From: Bacteroidia bacterium
GTDB taxonomy: Bacteria; Bacteroidota; Bacteroidia; SXHM01
Assembly: GCA_022072225.1 (NCBI GenBank)
Contig: JAJVIC010000009.1
Span: forward strand, 1,270,510 to 1,334,509
DNA: 64,000 bases
Reading direction: 5' to 3'
A program made the translations under genes and the position numbers. This document shows positions 16,645 through 25,206 of this stretch, piece after piece; within the stretch, counting starts at the first letter, position 1; every line of letters begins with the position of its first letter. The notes under the pieces were generated by a model. That model was given only the letters and a program-made list of their open reading frames with translations, was not told the origin of the DNA and ran no database searches.

Positions 16645-17434
16645 ATTCTTTTTCCAGTGCAATGCGCAACTGTTCTGGCGAGACATTGGGAGTAAGTTCG
16701 CCTTCGATGGCATAGGCAATTTCGCCCGTTTGTTCTGAAACCACAATGGCAAAGGCATCGGAATGTTCGGTAATACCAACGGCTGCGCGGTGACGCATAC
16801 CGAGTGCGGCAGGGAAGTTTTCATTTTCGGTAACAGGCAGCACACAACGGGCAGCTGTAATCATATTGTTGTTTACAACAATGGCCCCGTCATGCAGCGG
16901 GCTGTTTTTGAAAAATATGCTTTCAATCAGACGTGGCGAAACGCGGGCATTGATGGGTTCACCGGTTGAGGTATAGAAGCGGATGTCGGTATCTTTTGCA
17001 ATGATGATGATGGCCCCTGTTTTTGTTTCACTCATGTTTTTGCAGGCTTTTACAATGGATGCTATATCAATTTTTCGTTGGGGTTTTGCGGGTCGGGTAA
17101 AGGAGAATATTTCGCGGGTAAGGTTTTTGTTTCCGAGAATTCCTTTTGTGCCAACCAGTAGCAGGAACCTTCGTATTTCCTGCTGAAATACTACAATAAG
17201 CGCAATAACTCCCACGCCAATAAATTGCCCGAGTATAGAACCGAGCAGTTGCATATTCAGGGCTTTTACAAACAACCAGAGGAGGTAGAACGAAAGAATG
17301 CCCGCAAAAATATTGATAGCAACGGTACCACGCACAATGTGATAGAGCTGATAGAGCAGGAAGGATACAAGTAAAATATCCAAGGCATCTAACCAGCGGA
17401 AGGAGATGAAAAGATATGCTGCTATTTCAGGCAT
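16637..17434 (-). CDS. cdaA: Diadenylate cyclase CdaA (c-di-AMP synthase)
   Basis: The 265-residue product has three N-terminal membrane helices (residues about 15-95), then a DisA_N (DAC) domain. The catalytic DGAIVVNNN motif and the ATP-binding GMRHRAAVG motif (RHR) are both intact. It converts two ATP molecules to cyclic di-AMP, a messenger in osmotic and cell-wall control. The length is typical of CdaA. The usual CdaR partner gene is not adjacent. The 3' end overlaps the convergent permease gene. Confidence 0.95.
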   Translation of the reverse strand: MPEIAAYLFISFRWLDALDILLVSFLLYQLYHIVRGTVAINIFAGILSFYLLWLFVKALNMQLLGSILGQFIGVGVIALIVVFQQEIRRFLLLVGTKGILGNKNLTREIFSFTRPAKPQRKIDIASIVKACKNMSETKTGAIIIIAKDTDIRFYTSTGEPINARVSPRLIESIFFKNSPLHDGAIVVNNNMITAARCVLPVTENENFPAALGMRHRAAVGITEHSDAFAIVVSEQTGEIAYAIEGELTPNVSPEQLRIALEKEFN

Positions 17435-17482
17435 GTTGCAATATTAATCTTTTTAGAGAATTAAAATTCCCAACTTTGTGAA

Positions 17483-18766
17483 ATGAAGAAATTGCTTTTG
17501 CTGTTTTTATCCTTTTCGCTTGTTTTATTTTCGTGCAAGAAGAAAGACGAGGTTTCGCCATACATACAGATTACTTCGCCCAATGAATATTCCAATCACA
17601 ATGTGCTGGATACTATTGCTGTAGTGGGTATGGTAAGTGACAATGAACAATTGGAATACATTAAGCTGTCGTTGCTGAACGAAAATAATATAACGGTAGC
17701 ATCGGTTGTAACATTGTTTCCTGAAACGAATGAATATGAGCTAAACCGGGAGTTTATTATTGATAATATTTTGCTTGAAAGCGGTGAATATAATTTATTG
17801 GTAACAGCATCGGATGGTGAAAATGAAACACGCAGGTACATTGAAATTACACTGAACGAGGCTGTGAGAGAACTGACAGGCATTCTGATTGCTGAAACAC
17901 CTGCTGCTAATTCGGTAGAGTTAAGAAAGATAAAACCTGATTTGTCGGCAGAGCAGATTGCTTTTGCGGCCGGAGATTTCTCATCGGCTGCGGCAAGCAG
18001 TAAAAATCAGGTCTATTATATTGCGGGAAGTGAAACCGGCTCGCTGCGGGCATTTTCGATGCTGAACAATTCGGAATTGTGGAGTGTGCAGGCCAATCCG
18101 CTTGCGGGAGCGCCTTATTTCAGTGATATTACTGAAGATGACGGATTGCTTTACGTTTCGTTTTTTGACGGAATGCTAAAAGTATTTGATAAAAGCGGAA
18201 CAGTTAAACAGCAGATTGATGTGAGTGGTTATAATTGTTTGAAAATTTATAAACAAGGCAACCTGATTTTTTCGGAACAGCAACAGATTGGGGCATCGAG
18301 CCGCAGGCTGGTTTTGTATGACGCGCTTAGTGCAGAAGAGGTTCAGTATGTTCCTCTTGATATGGAAGCGGTTGCTTTTTGCAAGCGAAACGATGATAAT
18401 GTTTTTGTTTTTGGCAACAGCGGAAACCAAGGCTACATGAAAAATTACGTTATCAGCGACAATGGCTTTTGGGAGCCGCATCCGCTGGAAACAGGTAACG
18501 TATTGTCAGCCGTACGGATTGATGATAATACTTTTCTGATAGGGCAAGAGGGAACGGTTTATAAATACACTTATAATCCCAATAGTTTAGTTACGTATTT
18601 GCCTTCTGTTACGGCTTCGTTTATTAGCTACGAATTACTCAGCAACCGTGTTGTAATTGCAGATGTTAATGCAGTTGAAATTTATAACTACAATAATGGA
18701 GTTTTGGTTGGTACTGTTTCGGCAGCTTCAGCAATAAAAAGTTTAAGTTTGCTCTACAATAAATAA
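17483..18766 (+). CDS. Lipoprotein with Ig-like domain and predicted beta-propeller
   Basis: The 427-residue product has a lipobox signal (MKKLLLLFLSFSLVLFSCKK; Cys18). Residues about 25-130 look like an immunoglobulin/cadherin-like domain (YIQITSPNEYSNHNVLDTIA..VVGMVSDNEQLEYIKLSL). The rest has repeated short strands (YYIAGSETGSLRAFSML, LLYVSFFDGMLKVFDKSG, TVYKYTYNPNSL) in the manner of PQQ/WD-type propellers. No enzymatic residues are recognised, so it probably has a binding or structural role in the cell envelope. It leads a run of three closely spaced genes ending with the membrane protein at 20704. Confidence 0.7.
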   Translation: MKKLLLLFLSFSLVLFSCKKKDEVSPYIQITSPNEYSNHNVLDTIAVVGMVSDNEQLEYIKLSLLNENNITVASVVTLFPETNEYELNREFIIDNILLESGEYNLLVTASDGENETRRYIEITLNEAVRELTGILIAETPAANSVELRKIKPDLSAEQIAFAAGDFSSAAASSKNQVYYIAGSETGSLRAFSMLNNSELWSVQANPLAGAPYFSDITEDDGLLYVSFFDGMLKVFDKSGTVKQQIDVSGYNCLKIYKQGNLIFSEQQQIGASSRRLVLYDALSAEEVQYVPLDMEAVAFCKRNDDNVFVFGNSGNQGYMKNYVISDNGFWEPHPLETGNVLSAVRIDDNTFLIGQEGTVYKYTYNPNSLVTYLPSVTASFISYELLSNRVVIADVNAVEIYNYNNGVLVGTVSAASAIKSLSLLYNK

Positions 18767-18768
18767 AT

Positions 18769-19146
18769 ATGAAATATTACCTGATTGTTTTTTCGCTCAT
18801 GGCTCTTGTTGCGTTGTCATGCAAAAAAGAGTGTAACACACCATCAGATTTCAGGGATGTGTTTGTTGGTCAGTATCAATGTCACGAAACCCGCAGTTGT
18901 TACGGATTTTGCGGTTCATGTTTTTGGGAAAGAGATACAGTAATAGTTGTTAGTTATGGAAATACTGATTCTACTATTTCGGTACTGGGGCGGGAGGTGT
19001 GGCTTGATTCGGCAGGAAGTTACTCGGCATATCATTATGGCTTAAATTTCAGGAACGACAGTATATTTTCAACTTTTATGAATGGCGGGCTGGGTTGCGG
19101 GCAGTATGAAACGTATGTTGGTGTAAAAATTTCTGATATACCGTAA
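18769..19146 (+). CDS. Cys-rich small lipoprotein, unknown function
   Basis: The 125-residue product has a lipobox signal (MKYYLIVFSLMALVALSCKK). The mature protein is rich in Cys (CHETRSCYGFCGSCFWERD), with enough for disulfides in the periplasm, and otherwise strand-rich. It starts two bases after the preceding lipoprotein gene and ends four bases before the membrane protein gene, so the three should be one operon. No family is recognised. Confidence 0.7.
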   Translation: MKYYLIVFSLMALVALSCKKECNTPSDFRDVFVGQYQCHETRSCYGFCGSCFWERDTVIVVSYGNTDSTISVLGREVWLDSAGSYSAYHYGLNFRNDSIFSTFMNGGLGCGQYETYVGVKISDIP

Positions 19147-19150
19147 AGTT

Positions 19151-20704
19151 ATGTCTGTTTTGAAGAGTAGGGATTTAGTTCTTTATTCATTTTTTCTTGC
19201 TTTGGTTTTTCTTTTTTACCGTGGGTATACCTTTAATTCATGGGACCAGGCCGAGTGTTTGCCACAGGTTTATCAATTGCTTGATTCATCGCTTTACGCT
19301 ACTGATTTTTTTATGCAGGAATATCAGACAGTCTTTACGGTTCGCTTTTATTTTGTATATTTTATTTACGGGTTATCCTGCATTTTTTCAGTGCCGGCAG
19401 TTTGTTTTGTACTTACGGTTGTTTCTCTTTTTCTGAGTATTTTTTATCTGATAAAAATAACACAACACTTTACGGATAGTTTATTGGCTCTGCTTCTGTC
19501 ACCGCTGTTTGCCTTTTTTGTCTTCTTTAATTTTACAGTAGGCGGTAATCAGATACAAAGCAACTCTATGATACCCGGCACGCTGGCGGCTGTGTTTGCC
19601 ATTGCGGCTATTCATTTCTGTCTCGAACAAAAATATAATCTGTCTTTTTTGCTCCTCGGACTGGGAACCTTGTTCCAGCCTTTGGTTACGTTGCAGGTGT
19701 TTCTAATTCTTGTGCCCGTTATGTTTTTGCGGATAAAATATATCGGCTTAACTAAAATAGCTATTGCTATTGGAGTATATCTTTTTTCTGCTGCACCAAT
19801 GTTGCTGCCTGTGCTGTATCGTCAGTTTTTTTTTCATGCCGATTATGACAGTGAGTTGTATTATCAGGTTTTATACCGCTTTCGTAATCACCTGCATTAT
19901 CTTCCATCGCTGTTTCCCGTAGGTCATTACGTGAAACTTTTTGTACTTGTAATAGCTGCGCTCGCAGCCATACGCTTTACCGAAATACGTAACAAAAAGG
20001 TGTTGTACTTTTTTTCGGCCGTTATTATTTCAGGTATGTTGGTTTATTGGATTCTGCTGGAAAAGGCCGGTGTTCCGGCAATAGGAAAGTTGCAATGGTT
20101 TAAGACCACTGTTTGGCTGAACGCTATGGCATGTATTGCTCTTGCTGTGTTTATTGGTAACCTGCTTGAGCCCTATTTAAAAATTGCCTGGAAGAAGATT
20201 TTATTTCCTGTGAGCGCAGTAGGGAGTTTAGCGTTGTTTATTGTGTTGTACAACTCAAAATACATTCCTGTTGAAAAACTACAAACCCGATATCAAATAG
20301 GCAACTACAAAAAATCAGATTTAACCCTGCTGCATGAGTGGATGGAACATAATCTGCCGAAAGATGCCGTAATACTGTGCAGCCCGGAAAACACATCACT
20401 TAGTTGCGAAGCAAAACGCAGTCAGGCGGTACAATATCAGGCTATTATTCACGAGCCATTTTACATGTTGCCCTGGTACAAACGTTTTGAGGAAATATAC
20501 GGTGTAAACATAGAAGCAATGAATACTACTCAAGATATGCGAAAGCTTGCCGATGGGCTTTACCAAACACTTAATTTTAAAGGTAATACCTATAAAATTG
20601 ATTACCGTATTGATAATAAAACAACCTGTACCTATGTTTCGGAATTGGGAAAAACCTTTTACCAAAGCGGAGATTGGGTGCTTACAGAGTATTTGCCCGA
20701 ATAA
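19151..20704 (+). CDS. Polytopic membrane protein, possibly GT-C-like
   Basis: The 517-residue protein has roughly ten hydrophobic helices through residue about 375, after an N-terminal segment with NSWDQAECLPQVYQLLDSSL. A soluble C-terminal domain of about 140 residues contains LHEWMEHNLPKDAVILCSPE and FYMLPWYKRFEEIYG. This layout, with an acidic first loop followed by many helices and a C-terminal domain, resembles membrane glycosyltransferases of the GT-C type and DUF6798-like proteins, but I cannot assign a reaction. It is the last gene of an operon with two lipoproteins. Confidence 0.65.
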   Translation: MSVLKSRDLVLYSFFLALVFLFYRGYTFNSWDQAECLPQVYQLLDSSLYATDFFMQEYQTVFTVRFYFVYFIYGLSCIFSVPAVCFVLTVVSLFLSIFYLIKITQHFTDSLLALLLSPLFAFFVFFNFTVGGNQIQSNSMIPGTLAAVFAIAAIHFCLEQKYNLSFLLLGLGTLFQPLVTLQVFLILVPVMFLRIKYIGLTKIAIAIGVYLFSAAPMLLPVLYRQFFFHADYDSELYYQVLYRFRNHLHYLPSLFPVGHYVKLFVLVIAALAAIRFTEIRNKKVLYFFSAVIISGMLVYWILLEKAGVPAIGKLQWFKTTVWLNAMACIALAVFIGNLLEPYLKIAWKKILFPVSAVGSLALFIVLYNSKYIPVEKLQTRYQIGNYKKSDLTLLHEWMEHNLPKDAVILCSPENTSLSCEAKRSQAVQYQAIIHEPFYMLPWYKRFEEIYGVNIEAMNTTQDMRKLADGLYQTLNFKGNTYKIDYRIDNKTTCTYVSELGKTFYQSGDWVLTEYLPE

Positions 20705-20733
20705 TTTTTATCCTAAAACAATAAATTGTCACG

Positions 20734-22470
20734 ATGCATAATAAAATAAGTAAGGCGGCAGAAGGCATACGCGACAGTTTTGATAAGTTTCATGTAGAGT
20801 TTAAAATAATGACTCATCATGCTGCGTTGCGTTTTGAGCATCGCGACTGGCAGGCGATACAGGGAGACAGCATGGAGCGACTTGACCATTATAAAAAATA
20901 TGTTACCGCATCGGTTGAGCATACCCGAGAGCTTTTAAGCGATAAAATAAACGACCATGCAACATGGGCTGAGTTGAAAAAGAAATTTTCAGAGCTGGTT
21001 TCTCATCGTTATGATGGGCCTATCGTGGAAACATTTTTTAATTCAGTGTTGCGCAAAATTTTTATTTCGGAAGGTATAAACGAAGAAATTGAGTTCATTG
21101 ATTTTGATCGCGATGTAATTTTTGTAAATCCCGATCAGCCTATATATAATTCATTTTTCTTAGGTAGTGATACTATTGAAATTGTGGTGCGCAGAATTAT
21201 GGCATCATACAATTTTAATGTTTCGTTCGCAGATTTTGAAGCCGATGTTGTATACATGACTGAACGGTTTACAAAAGCGGTTCGCAAAAATTTTGTCAAG
21301 ATTTCGTTTGACCGTGTGGATATGTTGCGCTCGGTGTTTTATCGGAATAAAGGTGCTTACCTGGTAGGTCGTATTATTAAAGGCAATAAGTTTATTCCCG
21401 TTGTTATTCCGCTGGTAAATAGTGAAAAGGGAGTGGAAGTTGATAATGTATTATTGACACAGGATGAGATCAGCATCGTGTTCAGTTTTACCCGTTCCTA
21501 CTTTTTTGTGGAAGCCGAAAATCCGGCTGAACTCATTCACTTTCTTCGACCGCTGATGCCGCAAAAGGCGGTTTCTGAATTATACAGTTCTATCGGATAT
21601 AACCGCCATGCCAAAACCGTTTTATACCGGGAAATTTATCAGCATCTTGAAAAAACTGACGAGAAATTTATAGTAGCTCCGGGTATTAAGGGTATGGTAA
21701 TGTCGGTGTTTACGCTACCAACCTATAACATGGTTTTTAAGGTGATTAAAGATGTTTTTAAACCGCCAAAAACAGTTACCAGGAAACAGGTTGTTGAAAC
21801 CTATCGCTTTGTGTTTATGCATGACAGGGTAGGGCGTATGGCCGACCCGCAGGAGTTCGAATATCTTAAATTTCCGGTCAGCCGGTTTGAACCCGAAGTG
21901 TTGGATGAGTTGTTGTCGCTGGCATCGGAGGCAGTTTATGTTGAGGGTGATACAGTAGTAATCCGCCAGTTATTTACCGAACGAAAAATGATTCCGCTTA
22001 ATATTTATCTTGCCGAAGCGGATAGGGAAAAAGCAAAAAATGCCTCACTTGACTATGGCAACGCAATAAAAGAACTGGCGGCTGCCAATATTTTTCCAGG
22101 TGATTTGCTGATGAAAAATTTTGGTGTAACCCGTCACGGGCGTGTGGTTTTTTATGATTATGATGAAATTTGCTTTTTGACCGATTGTAATTTCCGTAAC
22201 AAACCCGAACCGAGAAGCCATGAAGAAGAATATTCTTCGGAAACATGGTTTACCGTTGCTGAACACGATGTGTTTCCTGAAGAATTCAGGGCATTTATGT
22301 TACCCTCAGGTGAATTGAGAGATATCTTTCTTAAGTATCATAAGGACTTATTTACCGTAGAGTTCTGGAAAAACATGCAGCATAAGCATTTAACAGGACA
22401 GGTAATTGATTTCTTTCCTTATCAGCGCAGAAAAGCGCGCAAAGAAGAAGGTGTATTGAAACTAGAGTAA
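20734..22470 (+). CDS. aceK: Isocitrate dehydrogenase kinase/phosphatase
   Basis: The 578-residue protein is collinear with E. coli AceK, which has the same length. The ATP-binding segment APGIKGMVMSVFTLPTY is followed by Lys336 in VFKVIKD; DRVGRMADPQEF carries Asp371; and NFGVTRHGRVVFYDYDEI carries Asp475 and Asp477. All of these fall at the E. coli positions. AceK phosphorylates and dephosphorylates isocitrate dehydrogenase to divide flux between the TCA cycle and the glyoxylate bypass. No aceA, aceB or icd gene is nearby, unlike the enterobacterial aceBAK operon. The gene lies 29 bases after the membrane protein gene. Confidence 0.95.
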   Translation: MHNKISKAAEGIRDSFDKFHVEFKIMTHHAALRFEHRDWQAIQGDSMERLDHYKKYVTASVEHTRELLSDKINDHATWAELKKKFSELVSHRYDGPIVETFFNSVLRKIFISEGINEEIEFIDFDRDVIFVNPDQPIYNSFFLGSDTIEIVVRRIMASYNFNVSFADFEADVVYMTERFTKAVRKNFVKISFDRVDMLRSVFYRNKGAYLVGRIIKGNKFIPVVIPLVNSEKGVEVDNVLLTQDEISIVFSFTRSYFFVEAENPAELIHFLRPLMPQKAVSELYSSIGYNRHAKTVLYREIYQHLEKTDEKFIVAPGIKGMVMSVFTLPTYNMVFKVIKDVFKPPKTVTRKQVVETYRFVFMHDRVGRMADPQEFEYLKFPVSRFEPEVLDELLSLASEAVYVEGDTVVIRQLFTERKMIPLNIYLAEADREKAKNASLDYGNAIKELAAANIFPGDLLMKNFGVTRHGRVVFYDYDEICFLTDCNFRNKPEPRSHEEEYSSETWFTVAEHDVFPEEFRAFMLPSGELRDIFLKYHKDLFTVEFWKNMQHKHLTGQVIDFFPYQRRKARKEEGVLKLE

Positions 22471-22514
22471 ATCGTTTACTGGTGTTCGGTAATCAGTATT
22501 CGGTGTTATCTGGC

Positions 22515-22549
22515 TACTGACCATTGACCAACGACTACGGACTATTGAC
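22515..22549. repeat. Degenerate GACTA/TGACC short-period repeat
   Basis: TACTGACCATTGACCAACGA and CTACGGACTATTGAC form a run of imperfect TGACC/GACTA units in the gap between aceK and the LptF/G gene, immediately before the promoter box. Confidence 0.5.
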
Positions 22550-22557
22550 TATCTTTG
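22550..22557 (+). promoter_or_regulatory. -7 promoter box of the LptF/G-glycosyltransferase operon
   Basis: TATCTTTG matches TAnnTTTG. Transcription would start about seven bases downstream, almost at the TTG start codon at 22565, so the mRNA would be nearly leaderless. Confidence 0.6.
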
Positions 22558-22564
22558 CCTTGCT

Positions 22565-24010
22565 TTGAAAAAACTCCATCAGTTAGTTTTAAAATCTTAT
22601 ATCGGGCCATTCGTCCTTACTTTTTTTATTTCCCTGTTTATTCTGGTAATGCAGTGGCTGTGGAAATATATTGATGACTTAGTAGGCAAAGGTTTGGAAT
22701 GGTATGTTGTATCAGAACTTTTGTTTTTTGCTTCTGCAAGCCTTGTGCCGCTGGCATTACCGCTGGCCATACTGCTTTCTTCCATTATGACTTTTGGAAA
22801 CATGGGCGAGCATTATGAACTGGTAGCTTTTAAAACAGCAGGAATTTCGCTTTGGAGAATAATGTACCCGCTTATTATTACTTCCGTTTTAATCAGCACA
22901 GGAGCTTTCTACTTTTCAAACAATGTAATTCCTATTGCCAATTTAAAAATGGGAACATTGCTATACGATATACGTCAGCAACGTCCGGCATTGAATATTA
23001 AAGAAGGTGTTTTTTATGATGGCATTGAAGGCTACGTTATGAAAGTAAAAAGCAAAAGCGAAAACGGTCAGGTAATGAATGATATTCTGATTTATGACCA
23101 TACCGAAAGACAAGGCAACACTAAGGTAATTATTGCCGAAAAAGGAAGAATGGAAATATCGAAAGATACCATGATTATGTCGCTGACACTTTACAACGGT
23201 TACAGCTATAAAGAGGAACAAACCCCGCGCAGACAAAAAGGTAATTATCCGCATTTGCGTACTTCCTTTAAAATCGATACCATTCGCTTTGATTTAAGTG
23301 CTTTCAAACTTTCGCGCAGCGATGAATCTATTTTTAAAGATAATTACCAGATGTTGAATATTGCTCAGCTTGAGAGAAGCCGTGATACGCTTCAGCTTAA
23401 ATTAGATAAGCGCAGAGTGGAAATGGCTCTAAATATTTCATCGGGTTTTAAGTATTTCAATGCACCGCAATTATACGTTGATACCGATAGTGCAAAATCT
23501 GACAGTAATAAGATTTCTTTTTCAGAAGATATTCTTGCAAATTTTAATCATGATGATAAAATAAAAGTTGTACATACAGCACTGGAGCAGGTACGCAGCC
23601 GCGAGCTCTATATCAGCGCAGCACTGGCCGATAATTTTTCAAGAACAAAGGTTATCAATAGACATAAAATTGAGTGGCATCGTAAGTTCACACTTTCCTT
23701 TGCCTGCCTGGTGCTGTTTTTTATCGGTGCTCCTTTGGGTGCTATTATTCGAAAAGGCGGATTGGGTGTGCCCGTTGTTATTTCTATTCTGCTCTTCATT
23801 TTTTATCACATTGTTTCCATAACGGGCGAAAAATTTGTGAAAGAAGGTTTATGGATTGCCTGGCGCGGCATGTGGATGTCGTCACTGATTTTGTTACCGC
23901 TGGGTATTTTTCTCACATGGAAAGCTACTACCGATTCCGGATTGTTTAATGCCGATGCTTACCTGAAACCATTCAGGATAATAGCCTCAAAATTTCAATC
24001 GAAGAAATGA
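22565..24010 (+). CDS. LptF/LptG family permease (YjgP/YjgQ)
   Basis: The 481-residue protein begins MKKLHQLVLKSYIGPFVLTF from a TTG codon and has the family layout: two N-terminal helices with LPLALPLAILLSSIMTFGNM and SEHYELVAFKTAGIS-like segments (here GEHYELVAFKTAGISLWRIM), a long periplasmic domain, and three C-terminal helices with FFIGAPLGAIIRKGGLG. LptF/G extract lipopolysaccharide from the inner membrane with LptB and hand it to LptC. Bacteroidota often have one long LptF/G-like protein. It overlaps the downstream glycosyltransferase gene by ATGA, which supports a role in envelope glycolipid export. Confidence 0.92.
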   Translation: MKKLHQLVLKSYIGPFVLTFFISLFILVMQWLWKYIDDLVGKGLEWYVVSELLFFASASLVPLALPLAILLSSIMTFGNMGEHYELVAFKTAGISLWRIMYPLIITSVLISTGAFYFSNNVIPIANLKMGTLLYDIRQQRPALNIKEGVFYDGIEGYVMKVKSKSENGQVMNDILIYDHTERQGNTKVIIAEKGRMEISKDTMIMSLTLYNGYSYKEEQTPRRQKGNYPHLRTSFKIDTIRFDLSAFKLSRSDESIFKDNYQMLNIAQLERSRDTLQLKLDKRRVEMALNISSGFKYFNAPQLYVDTDSAKSDSNKISFSEDILANFNHDDKIKVVHTALEQVRSRELYISAALADNFSRTKVINRHKIEWHRKFTLSFACLVLFFIGAPLGAIIRKGGLGVPVVISILLFIFYHIVSITGEKFVKEGLWIAWRGMWMSSLILLPLGIFLTWKATTDSGLFNADAYLKPFRIIASKFQSKK

Positions 24011-25203
24011 AGGTGCTTCAGATTTGCAATAAACCACCCTTTCCTCCTGTTGACGGTGGTTGTGTAGCTATGAATGCCATTACATCGGGCCTGCTTGCTA
24101 ACGGGCACAGCGTAAAAGTGCTGGCGGTAAGTACAAAAAAACATCCCTTCCTGAAGAAACAAATTCCTGAAGCATATCTGAGAAAAACTTCAATTGAAAC
24201 AGTTTTTGTTGACACAGGTTTGAGTGTGGTGAAAGGATTTAAAAATCTCTTTTCAAAAGGTTCTTACAATGTTGAACGCTTTTATTCCGGGGATTTTGAA
24301 ACAAAACTGACAGAGATTTTAAAAAAGGAACAATTTGATACGGTGCAGTTCGAAAGCATTTTCACAGCTCCTTACCTCGAAACTGTTAAGCGTTATTCAA
24401 AAGCTAAAACTGTTTTGCGTGCACACAATGTTGAACACCTGATATGGCAGCGTATGGCAACGCAGACATCAAACCCCTTGAAGAAATGGTATCTGCAATT
24501 TCTTGCAAAGCGTTTAAGAGAATACGAAATGAACGTGCTGAATAATTTTGACGGAATAGCAACCATTACAGCAGAGGACAAAAACTACTTTATTAAAAAT
24601 AATATTCAGACTAAGTCTGAAGTTTTTCCACTTGGCATTGATTCGGCACAATACAAACCTGCGCAACTGAACGAGGTGGAATTTCCATCCTTGTTTCATT
24701 TGGGCTCAATGGATTGGATGCCGAACGAAGAAGCCATCAAATGGTTTCTGGAAAAAGTGTGGATAAATGTTCATACTGCTTTCCCCGATTTGAAATTATA
24801 CCTTGCCGGTCGTAATATGCCGGAATGGTTGCAAACATTGCAAATGCCCAACGTAAGTATAGTTGGCGAAGTTGAAAATGCTCATCAGTTTATGCGGCAG
24901 AAAGCGGTGATGATAGTTCCTTTGCTTTCGGGCGGTGGAATGCGTGTGAAAATAATTGAAGGTATGGCTTTGGGTAAAGCAATTATTTCAACCACTGTTG
25001 GTGCCGAGGGAATTGAAGCAAAAGACGGAGAAACTATTTTAATTGCTGATACTCCCGAGCAGTTTGTTCAGCAAATTGGCAAGTGTATCAATAACCCCGA
25101 ATGGTATAACCGTATTGCTGTTGAAGCAAGAAAGTTAGCACTCAAAAACTATGATTACAAGGAAGTAGCGAAAAAATTAACAACCTTTTACAAGCAGCTT
25201 TAG
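24007..25203 (+). CDS. Glycosyltransferase family 4-type (GT-B fold)
   Basis: The 398-residue product begins MKVLQICNKPPFPPVDGGCV, the Gly-rich N-terminal loop of GT-B enzymes. The C-terminal half has FHLGSMDWMPNEEAIKWF, a YLAGRNMPEW strand, and MIVPLLSGGGMRVKIIEGMA followed by AIISTTVGAEGIE, the donor-nucleotide-binding region with the EGMA glutamate typical of GT1/GT4 retaining enzymes. It should transfer a sugar from an NDP-sugar to a surface polysaccharide or lipid; donor and acceptor are unknown. It is coupled by a four-base overlap to LptF/G and lies three bases before a second glycosyltransferase gene. Confidence 0.88.
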   Translation: MKVLQICNKPPFPPVDGGCVAMNAITSGLLANGHSVKVLAVSTKKHPFLKKQIPEAYLRKTSIETVFVDTGLSVVKGFKNLFSKGSYNVERFYSGDFETKLTEILKKEQFDTVQFESIFTAPYLETVKRYSKAKTVLRAHNVEHLIWQRMATQTSNPLKKWYLQFLAKRLREYEMNVLNNFDGIATITAEDKNYFIKNNIQTKSEVFPLGIDSAQYKPAQLNEVEFPSLFHLGSMDWMPNEEAIKWFLEKVWINVHTAFPDLKLYLAGRNMPEWLQTLQMPNVSIVGEVENAHQFMRQKAVMIVPLLSGGGMRVKIIEGMALGKAIISTTVGAEGIEAKDGETILIADTPEQFVQQIGKCINNPEWYNRIAVEARKLALKNYDYKEVAKKLTTFYKQL

Positions 25204-25206
25204 CCC

